From positions 1 through 22,304 of IMG/VR virus record IMGVR_UViG_3300045922_000301: DNA of 22,304 bases, one strand, 5' to 3'. The position numbers and the translations under genes were made by a program. Each line of letters opens with the position of its first letter. Positions within the stretch are counted from its first letter, which is position 1. The notes beneath the pieces are model-generated. The model was not told the DNA's origin. It saw only the letters and a program-made list of their open reading frames with translations, and searched no databases. Positions 1-6,589 of the stretch are shown here, in pieces. Source of the DNA: a virus.

Positions 1-244
1 GGCTACCCTGCATTGCAGCGTCACCACATGATATGGGATCGCCTGTCCTAGACTGTTGTCGCCCATTTGTATACACTGTTGGACTACCAAATAGCAGGAT
101 TCCCGAGTGGCATGCGCTCGAACAACAGTTGTGAACGAAAACTCCGTTCTCGAGCATAAAATTATGAGAATTATGCCCGACCTCAATATCATATACCTTT
201 ACGGGGGTTTCTAATCTTAAAAAAGTTTTATTCTTAATTTTCAT
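1..244 (-). CDS. C-terminal half of split PAAR spike-tip protein (C-intein + C-extein), partial
   Basis: This gene starts at ATG 244-242, with AAGG at 253-250 as ribosome-binding site, and runs off the window at base 1. The first 39 residues are a complete C-intein. They carry the block F motif VYDIEVGHNSHNF and end in GVFVHN, with the penultimate His and terminal Asn needed for Asn cyclisation. The next residue is Cys, the +1 nucleophile (codon 127-125). The C-extein then reads as the second half of a PAAR domain: a CCSSACHSG cysteine/histidine cluster, then GSPTVYTNG and RTGDPISCG, the repeat pattern typical of PAAR proteins. In T4-like phages the PAAR protein (gp5.4 in T4) caps the membrane-piercing spike. 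The ORF has no N-extein of its own, so it makes sense only as the trans-splicing partner of the gene at 1270-1728. It is missing from most simple ORF scans because it is short and cut by the edge. Confidence 0.9.
   Translation of the reverse strand, partial: MKIKNKTFLRLETPVKVYDIEVGHNSHNFMLENGVFVHNCCSSACHSGILLFGSPTVYTNGRQQSRTGDPISCGDAAMQGS
128..244 (-). other. C-intein segment (39 aa)
   Basis: This is the C-terminal intein fragment, including its initiator Met. It ends in the block G sequence VFVHN, followed by Cys+1. Its length is close to that of known naturally split C-inteins (about 35-40 residues). Confidence 0.9.
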
Positions 245-249
245 ACGAA

Positions 250-253
250 CCTT
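250..253 (-). promoter_or_regulatory. Ribosome-binding site of the C-intein gene
   Basis: AAGG on the minus strand lies 5 bases before ATG 244-242. It supports independent translation of the C-half, rather than this being the remnant of an interrupted long intein ORF. Confidence 0.6.
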
Positions 254-316
254 GTAAATATTTTGAGTCGCGGAACAGCCTTTCTCACTCAATCTAATAC
301 CGCAGGAGTATTAGTT

Positions 317-1291
317 ATGGACTATTTATCACATTATAAAGCTCTTATTAGAAAAGTCAAATCTGAAAACAGACAAAAATTATCAAAGGATCATCCAAAA
401 TACATTTATTATGAGACTCATCATATAATACCCAGGTGTTTGCTTTGCCACAAATCAGAAAAAATTATTAATGGTGAATGGAACCTAGTGTTATTAACTG
501 CACGTGAACACTTTGTTGCTCATCTGTTATTATGGAAGATTTATAAATCTTCCTTTGGGGATAATAGCAAAAGAACTCAGAAATTGCTAAATGCTTGTGT
601 TAAATTCTGGAATGTTTCTGGTGAACGTCACAAAATAAATTCTCATACATACCAAATTCTTCGAAACGAATTTAGTTCTTATCGTTCGTCCGTTGAAGTT
701 AGCCAGGAAACCAAAAAGAAATTGTCAGATAAAACAAAAGAAAGATTGGAAAAAGGAATTCATAACTTCCAAACGAACCATCCTATGAAAAATATAAAAA
801 ACCAAAATATCATTAGGGAATCAAATCTAAAAAGAGCAAGACAGGGAACACTCAACTTCCAAACCAATAACCCGATGAAGGATCTAGAGTTTGCCAAGAT
901 GCAAGGAATAAAACGTTCAATTAGATGGAAAAATTTGACAGAAAGTGAAAGAGCACAGGCGAGTTCTCAAAGGGAAGCAAAAAGCAAAATAACTAGAATA
1001 AAAAATGGAACCAATAAATGCAATCTTTCCGAAACTGCAAAAAGAGAACTTTCAGAAAGAATGAAAACAAATAATCCTTCACATCGAAGAAGCCAGGAAG
1101 ATCTTTCATTATCAGCCAAAAGAAAAATGAAATCGGTTGCAAACAAACTCCAAAAACTAATGGAGTTGCATCAACTAGAGATTTATGAACATACCTGGGA
1201 TCAAAATATCAAGAAATTAAAAGAACTAGAAATTATCAAAGGATCAATCAGTTGGAAAGTCTACCAATATTATTTGAATTTTGAATTTTGA
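317..1291 (+). CDS. HNH homing endonuclease with NUMOD3-like repeats
   Basis: Free-standing homing endonuclease of 324 residues. ATG 317 is chosen because AGGAG at 304-308 lies 8 bases upstream; an in-frame TTG at 263 has no such site. The N-terminal part has an HNH (beta-beta-alpha metal) nuclease core: ETHHIIPR (His35, His36), EWNLVLLT (Asn56) and REHFVAH (His65, His69). The C-terminal part is basic and repetitive. The motif GxxNFQTNxPMK occurs at about residues 147-158 and 177-188, with weaker copies near 231 and 250, as in NUMOD3 DNA-binding modules of phage homing endonucleases. It is encoded antisense between the two halves of the split-intein PAAR gene, and its last 22 bases overlap the 3' end of the N-half gene. 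It probably cuts intein-free PAAR alleles so that the module spreads, but the target site is inferred. The gene looks more AT-rich than its neighbours, which fits horizontal transfer. Confidence 0.88.
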   Translation: MDYLSHYKALIRKVKSENRQKLSKDHPKYIYYETHHIIPRCLLCHKSEKIINGEWNLVLLTAREHFVAHLLLWKIYKSSFGDNSKRTQKLLNACVKFWNVSGERHKINSHTYQILRNEFSSYRSSVEVSQETKKKLSDKTKERLEKGIHNFQTNHPMKNIKNQNIIRESNLKRARQGTLNFQTNNPMKDLEFAKMQGIKRSIRWKNLTESERAQASSQREAKSKITRIKNGTNKCNLSETAKRELSERMKTNNPSHRRSQEDLSLSAKRKMKSVANKLQKLMELHQLEIYEHTWDQNIKKLKELEIIKGSISWKVYQYYLNFEF

Positions 1292-1728
1292 ATATTATCA
1301 AATTCTGTTAAATCTTTGGCCATTTTGTAAACGCCTGACTCAAGAAGAAACAGGTGTTCAGGAGTACATTTGACTATAGTTCCATCTTCAAATTCAATTT
1401 CTACTAGTTCAAAAACTTCCTTGCAAAAAACTTGAACAATTGGAGTTTGGATCTCTTCATGAATGTCAAAAGAAGTTGTAAAAAATTTCTTTTGAAATCT
1501 CTCATGGCCTTTGAGGTATTCATTGTGGATTTCTAAAAAACTAACAAAACAGCCATTTACTGTTAACATTGTTTCTCCAACAAAACAATGCGTATCCCAC
1601 AAATCAAATTGTCTATGATTGGGGAGTCCATTGGTATAGATGTTGGGACTGGCCGTAATATTTGGTCGAGGAGGCCAACAGCCGTGACCCTGGCTCAAAT
1701 CACCCAGTCTTGTCAAGGGTTTGGTCAA
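1270..1728 (-). CDS. N-terminal half of split PAAR spike-tip protein (N-extein + N-intein)
   Basis: The 47-residue N-extein reads RLGDLSQGHGC, then ASPNIYTNGLP, and ends LWDTH, which is the first half of a PAAR domain. Cys1 of the intein is at 1587-1585. The 105-residue N-intein opens CFVGETMLTVNG (block A) and has block B at about residues 69-80 with the TxxH motif (CTPEH: Thr75, His78). It ends at a TAA stop, 1272-1270, without any endonuclease domain, as in naturally split N-inteins. I chose the TTG start at 1728-1726: it overlaps the upstream gene's stop (TTGA), has AAAAGG 8 bases upstream, and gives MTKPLTRLGD, a normal PAAR beginning. An ATG at 1818 would add 30 residues unlike PAAR and overlap the upstream gene by 94 bases. 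Spliced to the gene at 1-244, the product would cap the tail spike. Confidence 0.88.
   Translation of the reverse strand: MTKPLTRLGDLSQGHGCWPPRPNITASPNIYTNGLPNHRQFDLWDTHCFVGETMLTVNGCFVSFLEIHNEYLKGHERFQKKFFTTSFDIHEEIQTPIVQVFCKEVFELVEIEFEDGTIVKCTPEHLFLLESGVYKMAKDLTEFDNIQNSKFK
1273..1587 (-). other. N-intein segment (105 aa)
   Basis: This runs from Cys1 (codon 1587-1585) to the last sense codon before TAA. It contains block A (CFVGETML) and block B (GTIVKCTPEHLFLL), with the Thr and His that assist the N-S acyl shift. The length is typical for the N part of a naturally split intein. Confidence 0.9.
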
Positions 1729-2222
1729 GAGCAACACCTTTTGTGTTTGATTGTTGGCGCATGTGTGTGTTTTGCGTGACTCATATGGCCCAGTTTGTGA
1801 GTTAACGAGCACGAACATCCATTCCGATTCTTTACACGTTTTTTCAAACGATGAAACGCATGTGCCATCTCTTGATGTCCTCTTTTTGCATTGGTATAAA
1901 ACTCTTGGTCAGGAATGGGATTTCCATGTGAATCAAATTGAGTTGGATTGAGCCAGATGCTGTATCGTAGGCCTGGATGTTTGGTGTCATCAACTGTAGT
2001 ATTGCCACTCATTAAAATGATGTGCTGATCACTCCTAATAGTGATATTCTTGTTTGAATACAACTCGATGCCTGATGGTCCTTCATGCCACATGACCTGT
2101 GATTTGAAGTCGCTGGGTTCTGTTGATGTTAGGGAAGTTGAAACTGCTGTTTCAGCAACCTGTTGGTCTACCAGCAGTTTATTACTTGGATTCATGAAAG
2201 CGGTTTTTAAAGATTTCCACAT
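1725..2222 (-). CDS. Uncharacterised protein with His/Cys-rich tail, upstream of PAAR
   Basis: I do not recognise this 165-residue protein. ATG 2222-2220 is taken as the start; an in-frame TTG at 2228 lies just before it. The middle has a stretch rich in beta-branched residues, GIELYSNKNITIRSDQHIIL, of the kind seen in beta-helical or OB-fold phage spike parts. The last 32 residues are rich in His, Lys and Cys (CSCS, then HKLGHMSHAKHTH, ending KRCCS), a possible metal-binding or DNA-binding tail. Its stop overlaps the PAAR start (TTGA), so the two are probably translated together, and a role in the baseplate hub or spike is a reasonable guess. No function is claimed. The start overlaps the end of the upstream gene by about 40 bases, in line with the compact operon. 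Confidence 0.7.
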   Translation of the reverse strand: MWKSLKTAFMNPSNKLLVDQQVAETAVSTSLTSTEPSDFKSQVMWHEGPSGIELYSNKNITIRSDQHIILMSGNTTVDDTKHPGLRYSIWLNPTQFDSHGNPIPDQEFYTNAKRGHQEMAHAFHRLKKRVKNRNGCSCSLTHKLGHMSHAKHTHAPTIKHKRCCS

Positions 2223-2574
2223 GTTCAATTACTCTATCTGGATGCTTGTTTTGTAATTCATCAAATGTGAGTTCACGAAATGACAAAATCAAATCACTGT
2301 CAATAGTATCATTTTGTTGTTGATTCTTTGCAAACTCAACCAAGTATATCCAGGCGGGATCCATGACCTTGCGGTTGTCTTGAATGTTAAAGTTTGAATC
2401 TTCTGCCCATTCGCTAATAGAATTTGCGTTGAAATCATCATCTCGACACAAGTCTATGACCACTATTTGCTTAATTTCTTGATTGTCACGATTCTCAAAA
2501 GTTATTTGATAGAGTTCACAGTTCTCATATAAGTTGTGTGCTTGTTCGAAATCAGTCTGAGTATGATGTGTCAT
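2182..2574 (-). CDS. Hypothetical protein, 130 aa
   Basis: This is an acidic, soluble-looking protein with no recognised motif, signal peptide or membrane segment. The start ATG 2574-2572 overlaps the TGA stop of the preceding gene (ATGA), which supports both the start and translational coupling. It also overlaps the following gene. It is the middle member of a three-gene minus-strand run leading into the PAAR gene, so a tail-related job is possible but not shown. Confidence 0.7.
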   Translation of the reverse strand: MTHHTQTDFEQAHNLYENCELYQITFENRDNQEIKQIVVIDLCRDDDFNANSISEWAEDSNFNIQDNRKVMDPAWIYLVEFAKNQQQNDTIDSDLILSFRELTFDELQNKHPDRVIEHVEIFKNRFHESK

Positions 2575-2987
2575 TGTTTTTCCTTGGAATTTGTTTGAGT
2601 GTGGTTGAGTTCATCTTGGTGCTCCGTCAACGGAGCATGGTCTTTGTTTGTTTGATGCAACTGTCCACTCTCTGACAATGTTACTGGCTGAGCTTGAGCA
2701 ATCATTTGTTTTTGATCAATCTCTTTTTGTATGATGTCAGCCAATTCAATAATCTGCATGGGGTCGTCCAGTTTCTCCACAGAAATCACTTGGGACAAAT
2801 TGGATAACTCAAGTAAAGCGAGTATTTGATCCAAGTTTTGTTCAACTGTTGGTAAATCTGGAAGTTTGACTGTGGTTTGCACAAAACTTCGCAACACTGG
2901 TCCAGTCAAACTGGGCAAGTCATTGTCTAAGAATGTGGGGTTTTCATATGTGACTATAAAATAAGCGTGATTGATTTCCGTCATCAT
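2571..2987 (-). CDS. Hypothetical protein, 138 aa
   Basis: I do not recognise this protein. It begins MMTEINHAYFIVTYENP and has a predicted helical middle rich in Leu, Ile and Asp. Its C-terminal third is rich in Gln, Asn, His and Thr and looks disordered. ATG 2987 has AAGG 5-6 bases upstream. It ends in an ATGA overlap with the next gene. A 7-bp hairpin lies near its 3' end (2620-2637). It sits 57 bases downstream of nrdB on the same strand and starts the run of small genes leading to PAAR. Confidence 0.7.
   Translation of the reverse strand: MMTEINHAYFIVTYENPTFLDNDLPSLTGPVLRSFVQTTVKLPDLPTVEQNLDQILALLELSNLSQVISVEKLDDPMQIIELADIIQKEIDQKQMIAQAQPVTLSESGQLHQTNKDHAPLTEHQDELNHTQTNSKEKQ
2620..2637. 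repeat. Perfect 7-bp inverted repeat (TGCTCCG / CGGAGCA, TCAA loop)
   Basis: This GC-rich hairpin lies inside the 3' part of the gene at 2571-2987, about 45 bases before the next start codon. No T-run follows on either strand, so it is not a standard terminator. It could be an mRNA structure or chance. Confidence 0.5.
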
Positions 2988-3043
2988 CTGTGCCTTCAGC
3001 TGGTTTTATCATTTGTTTAGCATAGTGGATATTGTTGTTTGTG

Positions 3044-4138
3044 TCAAATCTTTAATTCACTTATGATGTCGTCAGTGACATCTTGATTGATTGCGCTGAC
3101 CAAGTAGCTGGAAATTTCCGTTTCCTGTGGAGCTACTCGAACATTTTTGGAACCCAGCCAACCATCAACCCATGGCAAAGGATTCTGCGCAGTAGCTTCT
3201 GGGAAAATCTTACCAAGACCTATCACTTGGCTGCGTCGGTTGACAATCCATTCCACATACTCTCCCAACATTTCCGCATTGAGCCCAATCATGCTGCCAT
3301 TTCGGAACAGATACTCGGCCCATCTTTTTTCTTCCTGTGCAGCTTGATCAAACATCTCAATCATTTGCGGACGAATGGACTCAAACACGTCTCCATATCC
3401 TTCCCTGTCTCGGAGAATTTTTATCAACTGTTGAGTGAGGCTCAAGTGCATGGCCTCATCTCTGGCTATGAGTGTTATGATTTTTGCGTTGCCTTCCATG
3501 AGATTGAGCTCACCCAAAGCAAATGCACACGCAAAACTCACATAAAAACGAACACCTTCCAGTATGTTGATTGCAGTCAAAGCCAGCATGAGTGTTTTGC
3601 GGTCTTGTTCGGTGACCGCATATCCAGGCTGTTGATACATCAAGCTGAGTTCAACAAGTTTGTCATAATGTTGTGTGACTGTGGCCGCTCTTTCAATTAT
3701 TGGCTGAATGTCCAAAATTTGGTCAAACACCAGTTCGGGTTTGGCAAACAAATTCTTGATCAAATAAGTGTATGATCGTGAGTGTATGGTTTCAAAGAAA
3801 TCCCAAGTGACCACACATCCTTCAAGTTCGGGAAGGCTCACAAGTGGCAGAATAGCACTCACTGGACCACGACCTTGAACGCTGTCCAGCATGATTTGAT
3901 AGCTCAAGTTTTTGACAAACACATCCTGTTGAACTTCGGTAAGTTTGTCCCAATCATTTCTATCTTTTTGTAGAGAAATTTCTTCTGGCTTCCAAAACAT
4001 CTCCATCATTCTCTTGTTGAGAGTATCCAACGCAGGATATTTGGGGTTTTCATAGGTTTGCAATCCAAGCCTTTCTCCAAAAAACAAAGGTTGTTTCTGC
4101 CAGTTGATTTGATTCAAATTGATTATTCTATTGGTCAT
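3044..4138 (-). CDS. nrdB: Class Ia ribonucleotide reductase, beta (radical) subunit
   Basis: Small subunit of ribonucleoside-diphosphate reductase, which holds the di-iron centre and tyrosyl radical used by NrdA to make deoxynucleotides. The E. coli-type ligand set is visible: Asp85 (IMLDSVQGR), Glu116 and His119 (FETIHSRSY), radical Tyr123 in the same motif, and the later RDEAMH pair of Glu and His ligands. The length (364 residues) is normal. The C-terminus carries ETEISSYLV and a terminal acidic/hydrophobic tail that would dock on NrdA. ATG 4138 has AGAGG 5 bases upstream. It follows nrdA by 42 bases on the same strand, which hold a TATAAATT box. Phages carry nrdA/nrdB to raise the dNTP supply during replication. 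Confidence 0.96.
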   Translation of the reverse strand: MTNRIINLNQINWQKQPLFFGERLGLQTYENPKYPALDTLNKRMMEMFWKPEEISLQKDRNDWDKLTEVQQDVFVKNLSYQIMLDSVQGRGPVSAILPLVSLPELEGCVVTWDFFETIHSRSYTYLIKNLFAKPELVFDQILDIQPIIERAATVTQHYDKLVELSLMYQQPGYAVTEQDRKTLMLALTAINILEGVRFYVSFACAFALGELNLMEGNAKIITLIARDEAMHLSLTQQLIKILRDREGYGDVFESIRPQMIEMFDQAAQEEKRWAEYLFRNGSMIGLNAEMLGEYVEWIVNRRSQVIGLGKIFPEATAQNPLPWVDGWLGSKNVRVAPQETEISSYLVSAINQDVTDDIISELKI

Positions 4139-4160
4139 AGGCCTCTGTTAGTTTTATTCT

Positions 4161-4168
4161 AATTTATA
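4161..4168 (-). promoter_or_regulatory. Late-promoter-like box TATAAATT before nrdB
   Basis: This matches 7 of 8 bases of the T4 late -10 box TATAAATA and lies 22 bases upstream of the nrdB start, in the short nrdA-nrdB gap. It could be chance in AT-rich sequence, since nrd genes are usually expressed early or middle. Confidence 0.3.
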
Positions 4169-4180
4169 CTAGTTGCTTTC

Positions 4181-6451
4181 TTAGATCTTACATGCGCCAC
4201 TGTCACATCCAGAATCCGCTTGAGTGTCAGCGTCGTTTTCATTTCCATCATTTGTGTTGTGATAATACAAAGTTTTCAAACCCAGCCGATAGGCCAAGAA
4301 CAAATCTTTGACAAGCTCGCTCATGGGTACGCCTTTGTCTCCCCAATTTGCTGGGTTATAGCTGGTATTGGTTGATATGCTTTGGTCAACAAATTTCTGC
4401 AAGACTGCCATGACCTGTAGGTATCCTTGATTTGATTTCATATCCCAGAGTTTTTCATAGTAGTTTTTGTATTTGGAGTATTCAGGACTGATGGTTTTTA
4501 AGTCCCCTCTTTTGCTTCTTCTAATAGTCAAATGCTCTCTGATGGGGTCAATGCCGGAAGTTGCATAACATACGATCGACGATGACTCCGTTGGAGCAAT
4601 CGCAGTCAGACAGCAATTTCTCATACCATATTCCAACACTTGTTCTCTGAGCTGGTCCCAATCATGTTCAAGAACAAATCCTTGACTGACTAGTTCGTCA
4701 ACATTCCTGTTATATGTGTCTATGGGCAACCGTCCATCCGAATATTTGGATGTATCAAAGGCAGGAGCTCGACCTTTTTCTTTGGCCAGTGAGACACTGG
4801 CCTTGATGCAATTGTATTGAACATTTTCCATCATTTGATGTGCTAGATGCAGTGCTTGTTCTGAATCCCATGAGATTTTGTTTTTGGCAAACACATAGGC
4901 CAAATTGATGACGCCTATTCCCAGTGTTCGTTGTTCTTTGGTGTATGACTCGGCTGCTTGGATGGGATATCCCTGATAATCAATGAGTTCGTCCAAAGCT
5001 CTAACGGTCAAGTCGCATACCTTTTCCATTTCATGTTCTTTGACTGCACCTAGATTAATTGAACTGAGAATACATGTGGCAACTCTGCCTTGGTCATCAT
5101 CAATGTGGTTGATGGGTTTGACTGGAAGCAAAATTTCTTGACAGAGATTGGACATTGCAACGTGTAGCTTGGTATGGCTGTGACTGTTGCAGTGGTCAGC
5201 ATTATAAATGTAAATTCTTCCCGTTTCAGCTCTCTCATTTAACAGAGTGTGAACAAAATCTCTTGCTGGCAGTTGTTTCTTTCTGATGCCTGGCATCTGC
5301 TCATAATGTTGATACAAATCATCAAATTCTGGATGACCAAAAGATTCATACAGCCCTGGCGTCTGTTCATTGGAAAACAAAGTGATAGTCTCATTCCTGA
5401 CGTATCTCTCATATACCAATCTACTCAAGCCAATGGAATAGTCAACATGCCTTACAGATGTTTCCTCACTGCCTTGGTTGTTTTTCAACTGAACAATGTC
5501 TTCGATTTCCCAATGGAAAAATGGAAAATGAACAGTCACTGCTCCTCCTCTTAGTCCGTTTTGGGTGAATGAATGCGCCACCGTTTGAACATTTCTAGCC
5601 AAAGGAATAATTCCAGTATGCTCAACTTCTCCACCTCGGATTTTGGCTCCTTTGCCTCTAATTCTGCCCATGTTCATACCAATGCCTGCTCGTTGAGCCA
5701 CATAATACCCCATGGCTGCTTGAGTATGAATAATACTATTCAAGTTGTCATCCATATCAAAAAGAATGCAACTGGCAAATTGTCTCAGAGGAGTTCTAAC
5801 ACCAGCAATTATTGGGGTGGGTAGTGAAATTTTGTGTTGACTGATGATGTCATAATAATCTTTCACATACTTGAGTCTTGACTCCACGGGATACCCACCA
5901 AACAGACACGCAGCAATCAGCACATACATGAATTGTGGAGTTTCATAGAGTTCGCCAGTGATGCGATCTTGAACCAAATATTTGTCTACACACTGTTTGA
6001 GTCCAGCATGAACAAAATTCAAATCACGTTCGTGTTTGATGAAACCATTGATTTTTTCCCATTCCTCTTGTGAATAAGTGTCCACCAACTGTTGGTCATA
6101 TACCCCTTTGGCAATATTCCGTTTGACCAGTTCCAACACATGCGGAGGAGTCTCACTCATCCAAACTTGCTTGCGAATTGAAAACAGCAACAACCGAGCG
6201 GCTGCGTACTGATAGTTGGGGTTTTCCAAACTGATCAAATCAACTGCGCTTTTGATCAGGATTTTCTGTATCTCATCAGTTGACATGCCATCATAAAACT
6301 GTATCGAACTCTTCATTTCTATTTGACTGGGGAAAACCCCACTCAATCCTTCACAGGCACTCATGACCATTTTGTGCAACTTGCTCAAACGCAATTGTTC
6401 TTGCGAACCGTTTCTTTTGACCACACGAAGTTCTTGCTCGGTTGCAATCAT
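4181..6451 (-). CDS. nrdA: Class Ia ribonucleotide reductase, alpha (catalytic) subunit
   Basis: Large subunit of ribonucleoside-diphosphate reductase, 756 residues, near the length of E. coli NrdA. In order: an N-terminal ATP-cone-like region (RVVKRNGSQEQ, residues 9-19); active-site Cys228 (FASCIL); the catalytic NLCQE motif with Asn435, Cys437 and Glu439; Cys460 (VATCILS), the partner of Cys228; the radical-transfer tyrosine pair in LKTLYYHNT; and the redox-active C-terminal pair CDSGACKI (Cys749, Cys754). The last is nearly identical to the E. coli end, CESGACKI. No intein or intron interrupts it, although nrd genes are frequent intein hosts. ATG 6451 has AAAGGA about 7 bases upstream. 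It is co-oriented with nrdB, and a CTAAATA box lies upstream. Confidence 0.97.
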   Translation of the reverse strand: MIATEQELRVVKRNGSQEQLRLSKLHKMVMSACEGLSGVFPSQIEMKSSIQFYDGMSTDEIQKILIKSAVDLISLENPNYQYAAARLLLFSIRKQVWMSETPPHVLELVKRNIAKGVYDQQLVDTYSQEEWEKINGFIKHERDLNFVHAGLKQCVDKYLVQDRITGELYETPQFMYVLIAACLFGGYPVESRLKYVKDYYDIISQHKISLPTPIIAGVRTPLRQFASCILFDMDDNLNSIIHTQAAMGYYVAQRAGIGMNMGRIRGKGAKIRGGEVEHTGIIPLARNVQTVAHSFTQNGLRGGAVTVHFPFFHWEIEDIVQLKNNQGSEETSVRHVDYSIGLSRLVYERYVRNETITLFSNEQTPGLYESFGHPEFDDLYQHYEQMPGIRKKQLPARDFVHTLLNERAETGRIYIYNADHCNSHSHTKLHVAMSNLCQEILLPVKPINHIDDDQGRVATCILSSINLGAVKEHEMEKVCDLTVRALDELIDYQGYPIQAAESYTKEQRTLGIGVINLAYVFAKNKISWDSEQALHLAHQMMENVQYNCIKASVSLAKEKGRAPAFDTSKYSDGRLPIDTYNRNVDELVSQGFVLEHDWDQLREQVLEYGMRNCCLTAIAPTESSSIVCYATSGIDPIREHLTIRRSKRGDLKTISPEYSKYKNYYEKLWDMKSNQGYLQVMAVLQKFVDQSISTNTSYNPANWGDKGVPMSELVKDLFLAYRLGLKTLYYHNTNDGNENDADTQADSGCDSGACKI

Positions 6452-6491
6452 GGTAAAAATCCTTTCGTTGTATTAATCAGAATGACCAAAA

Positions 6492-6498
6492 TATTTAG
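6492..6498 (-). promoter_or_regulatory. Late-type box CTAAATA upstream of nrdA
   Basis: GCTAAATAT on the minus strand lies 41 bases before the nrdA start. It matches the CTAAATA variant seen elsewhere in this window (8182, 13805). The rest of the 138-base gap (6452-6589) is AT-rich with no clear hairpin. Confidence 0.35.
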
Positions 6499-6589
6499 CT
6501 ATCAAAAATGCTTGAATGACAACTTTTTGAATTATTTTTTTAATTGTTCGATTTTAACACCCAAACACATGATTATCAAATATCAAATG

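Larger units (their letters stand above)
128..1587 (-). mobile_element. Split-intein module with antisense HNH homing endonuclease inside a PAAR gene
   Basis: The module has three parts: N-intein (1587-1273, then TAA), an HNH endonuclease gene on the plus strand (317-1291), and C-intein (ATG 244 to Asn codon 130-128). Removing it joins ...LWDTH directly to CCSSACH..., restoring a continuous PAAR domain. Both splice junctions carry the canonical residues: Cys1, terminal His-Asn and Cys+1. Each half has its own start or stop, so the intein is split at gene level and must act by trans-splicing. The arrangement matches the 'fractured gene' layout reported from marine metagenomes, where a free-standing endonuclease lies between split-intein halves. 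That part is family knowledge. Mobility of this copy is inferred. Confidence 0.85.

Noticed and set aside
245-1269. The possibility that this is one long intein gene broken by a frameshift or by sequencing error.
   Set aside because: The gap holds a complete endonuclease on the opposite strand, the N-half ends in a clean stop at the normal split position, and the C-half has its own ATG and ribosome-binding site.
1729-1818. A longer PAAR N-half starting at ATG 1818.
   Set aside because: It would overlap the upstream gene by 94 bases, and the added 30 residues are not PAAR-like. The TTG at 1728 gives a standard PAAR start with a ribosome-binding site and a stop-start overlap.
3083-3775. A 230-codon plus-strand open frame opposite nrdB.
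   Set aside because: It is a shadow of the conserved nrdB gene: composition is dictated by the opposite strand and no ribosome-binding site is seen.
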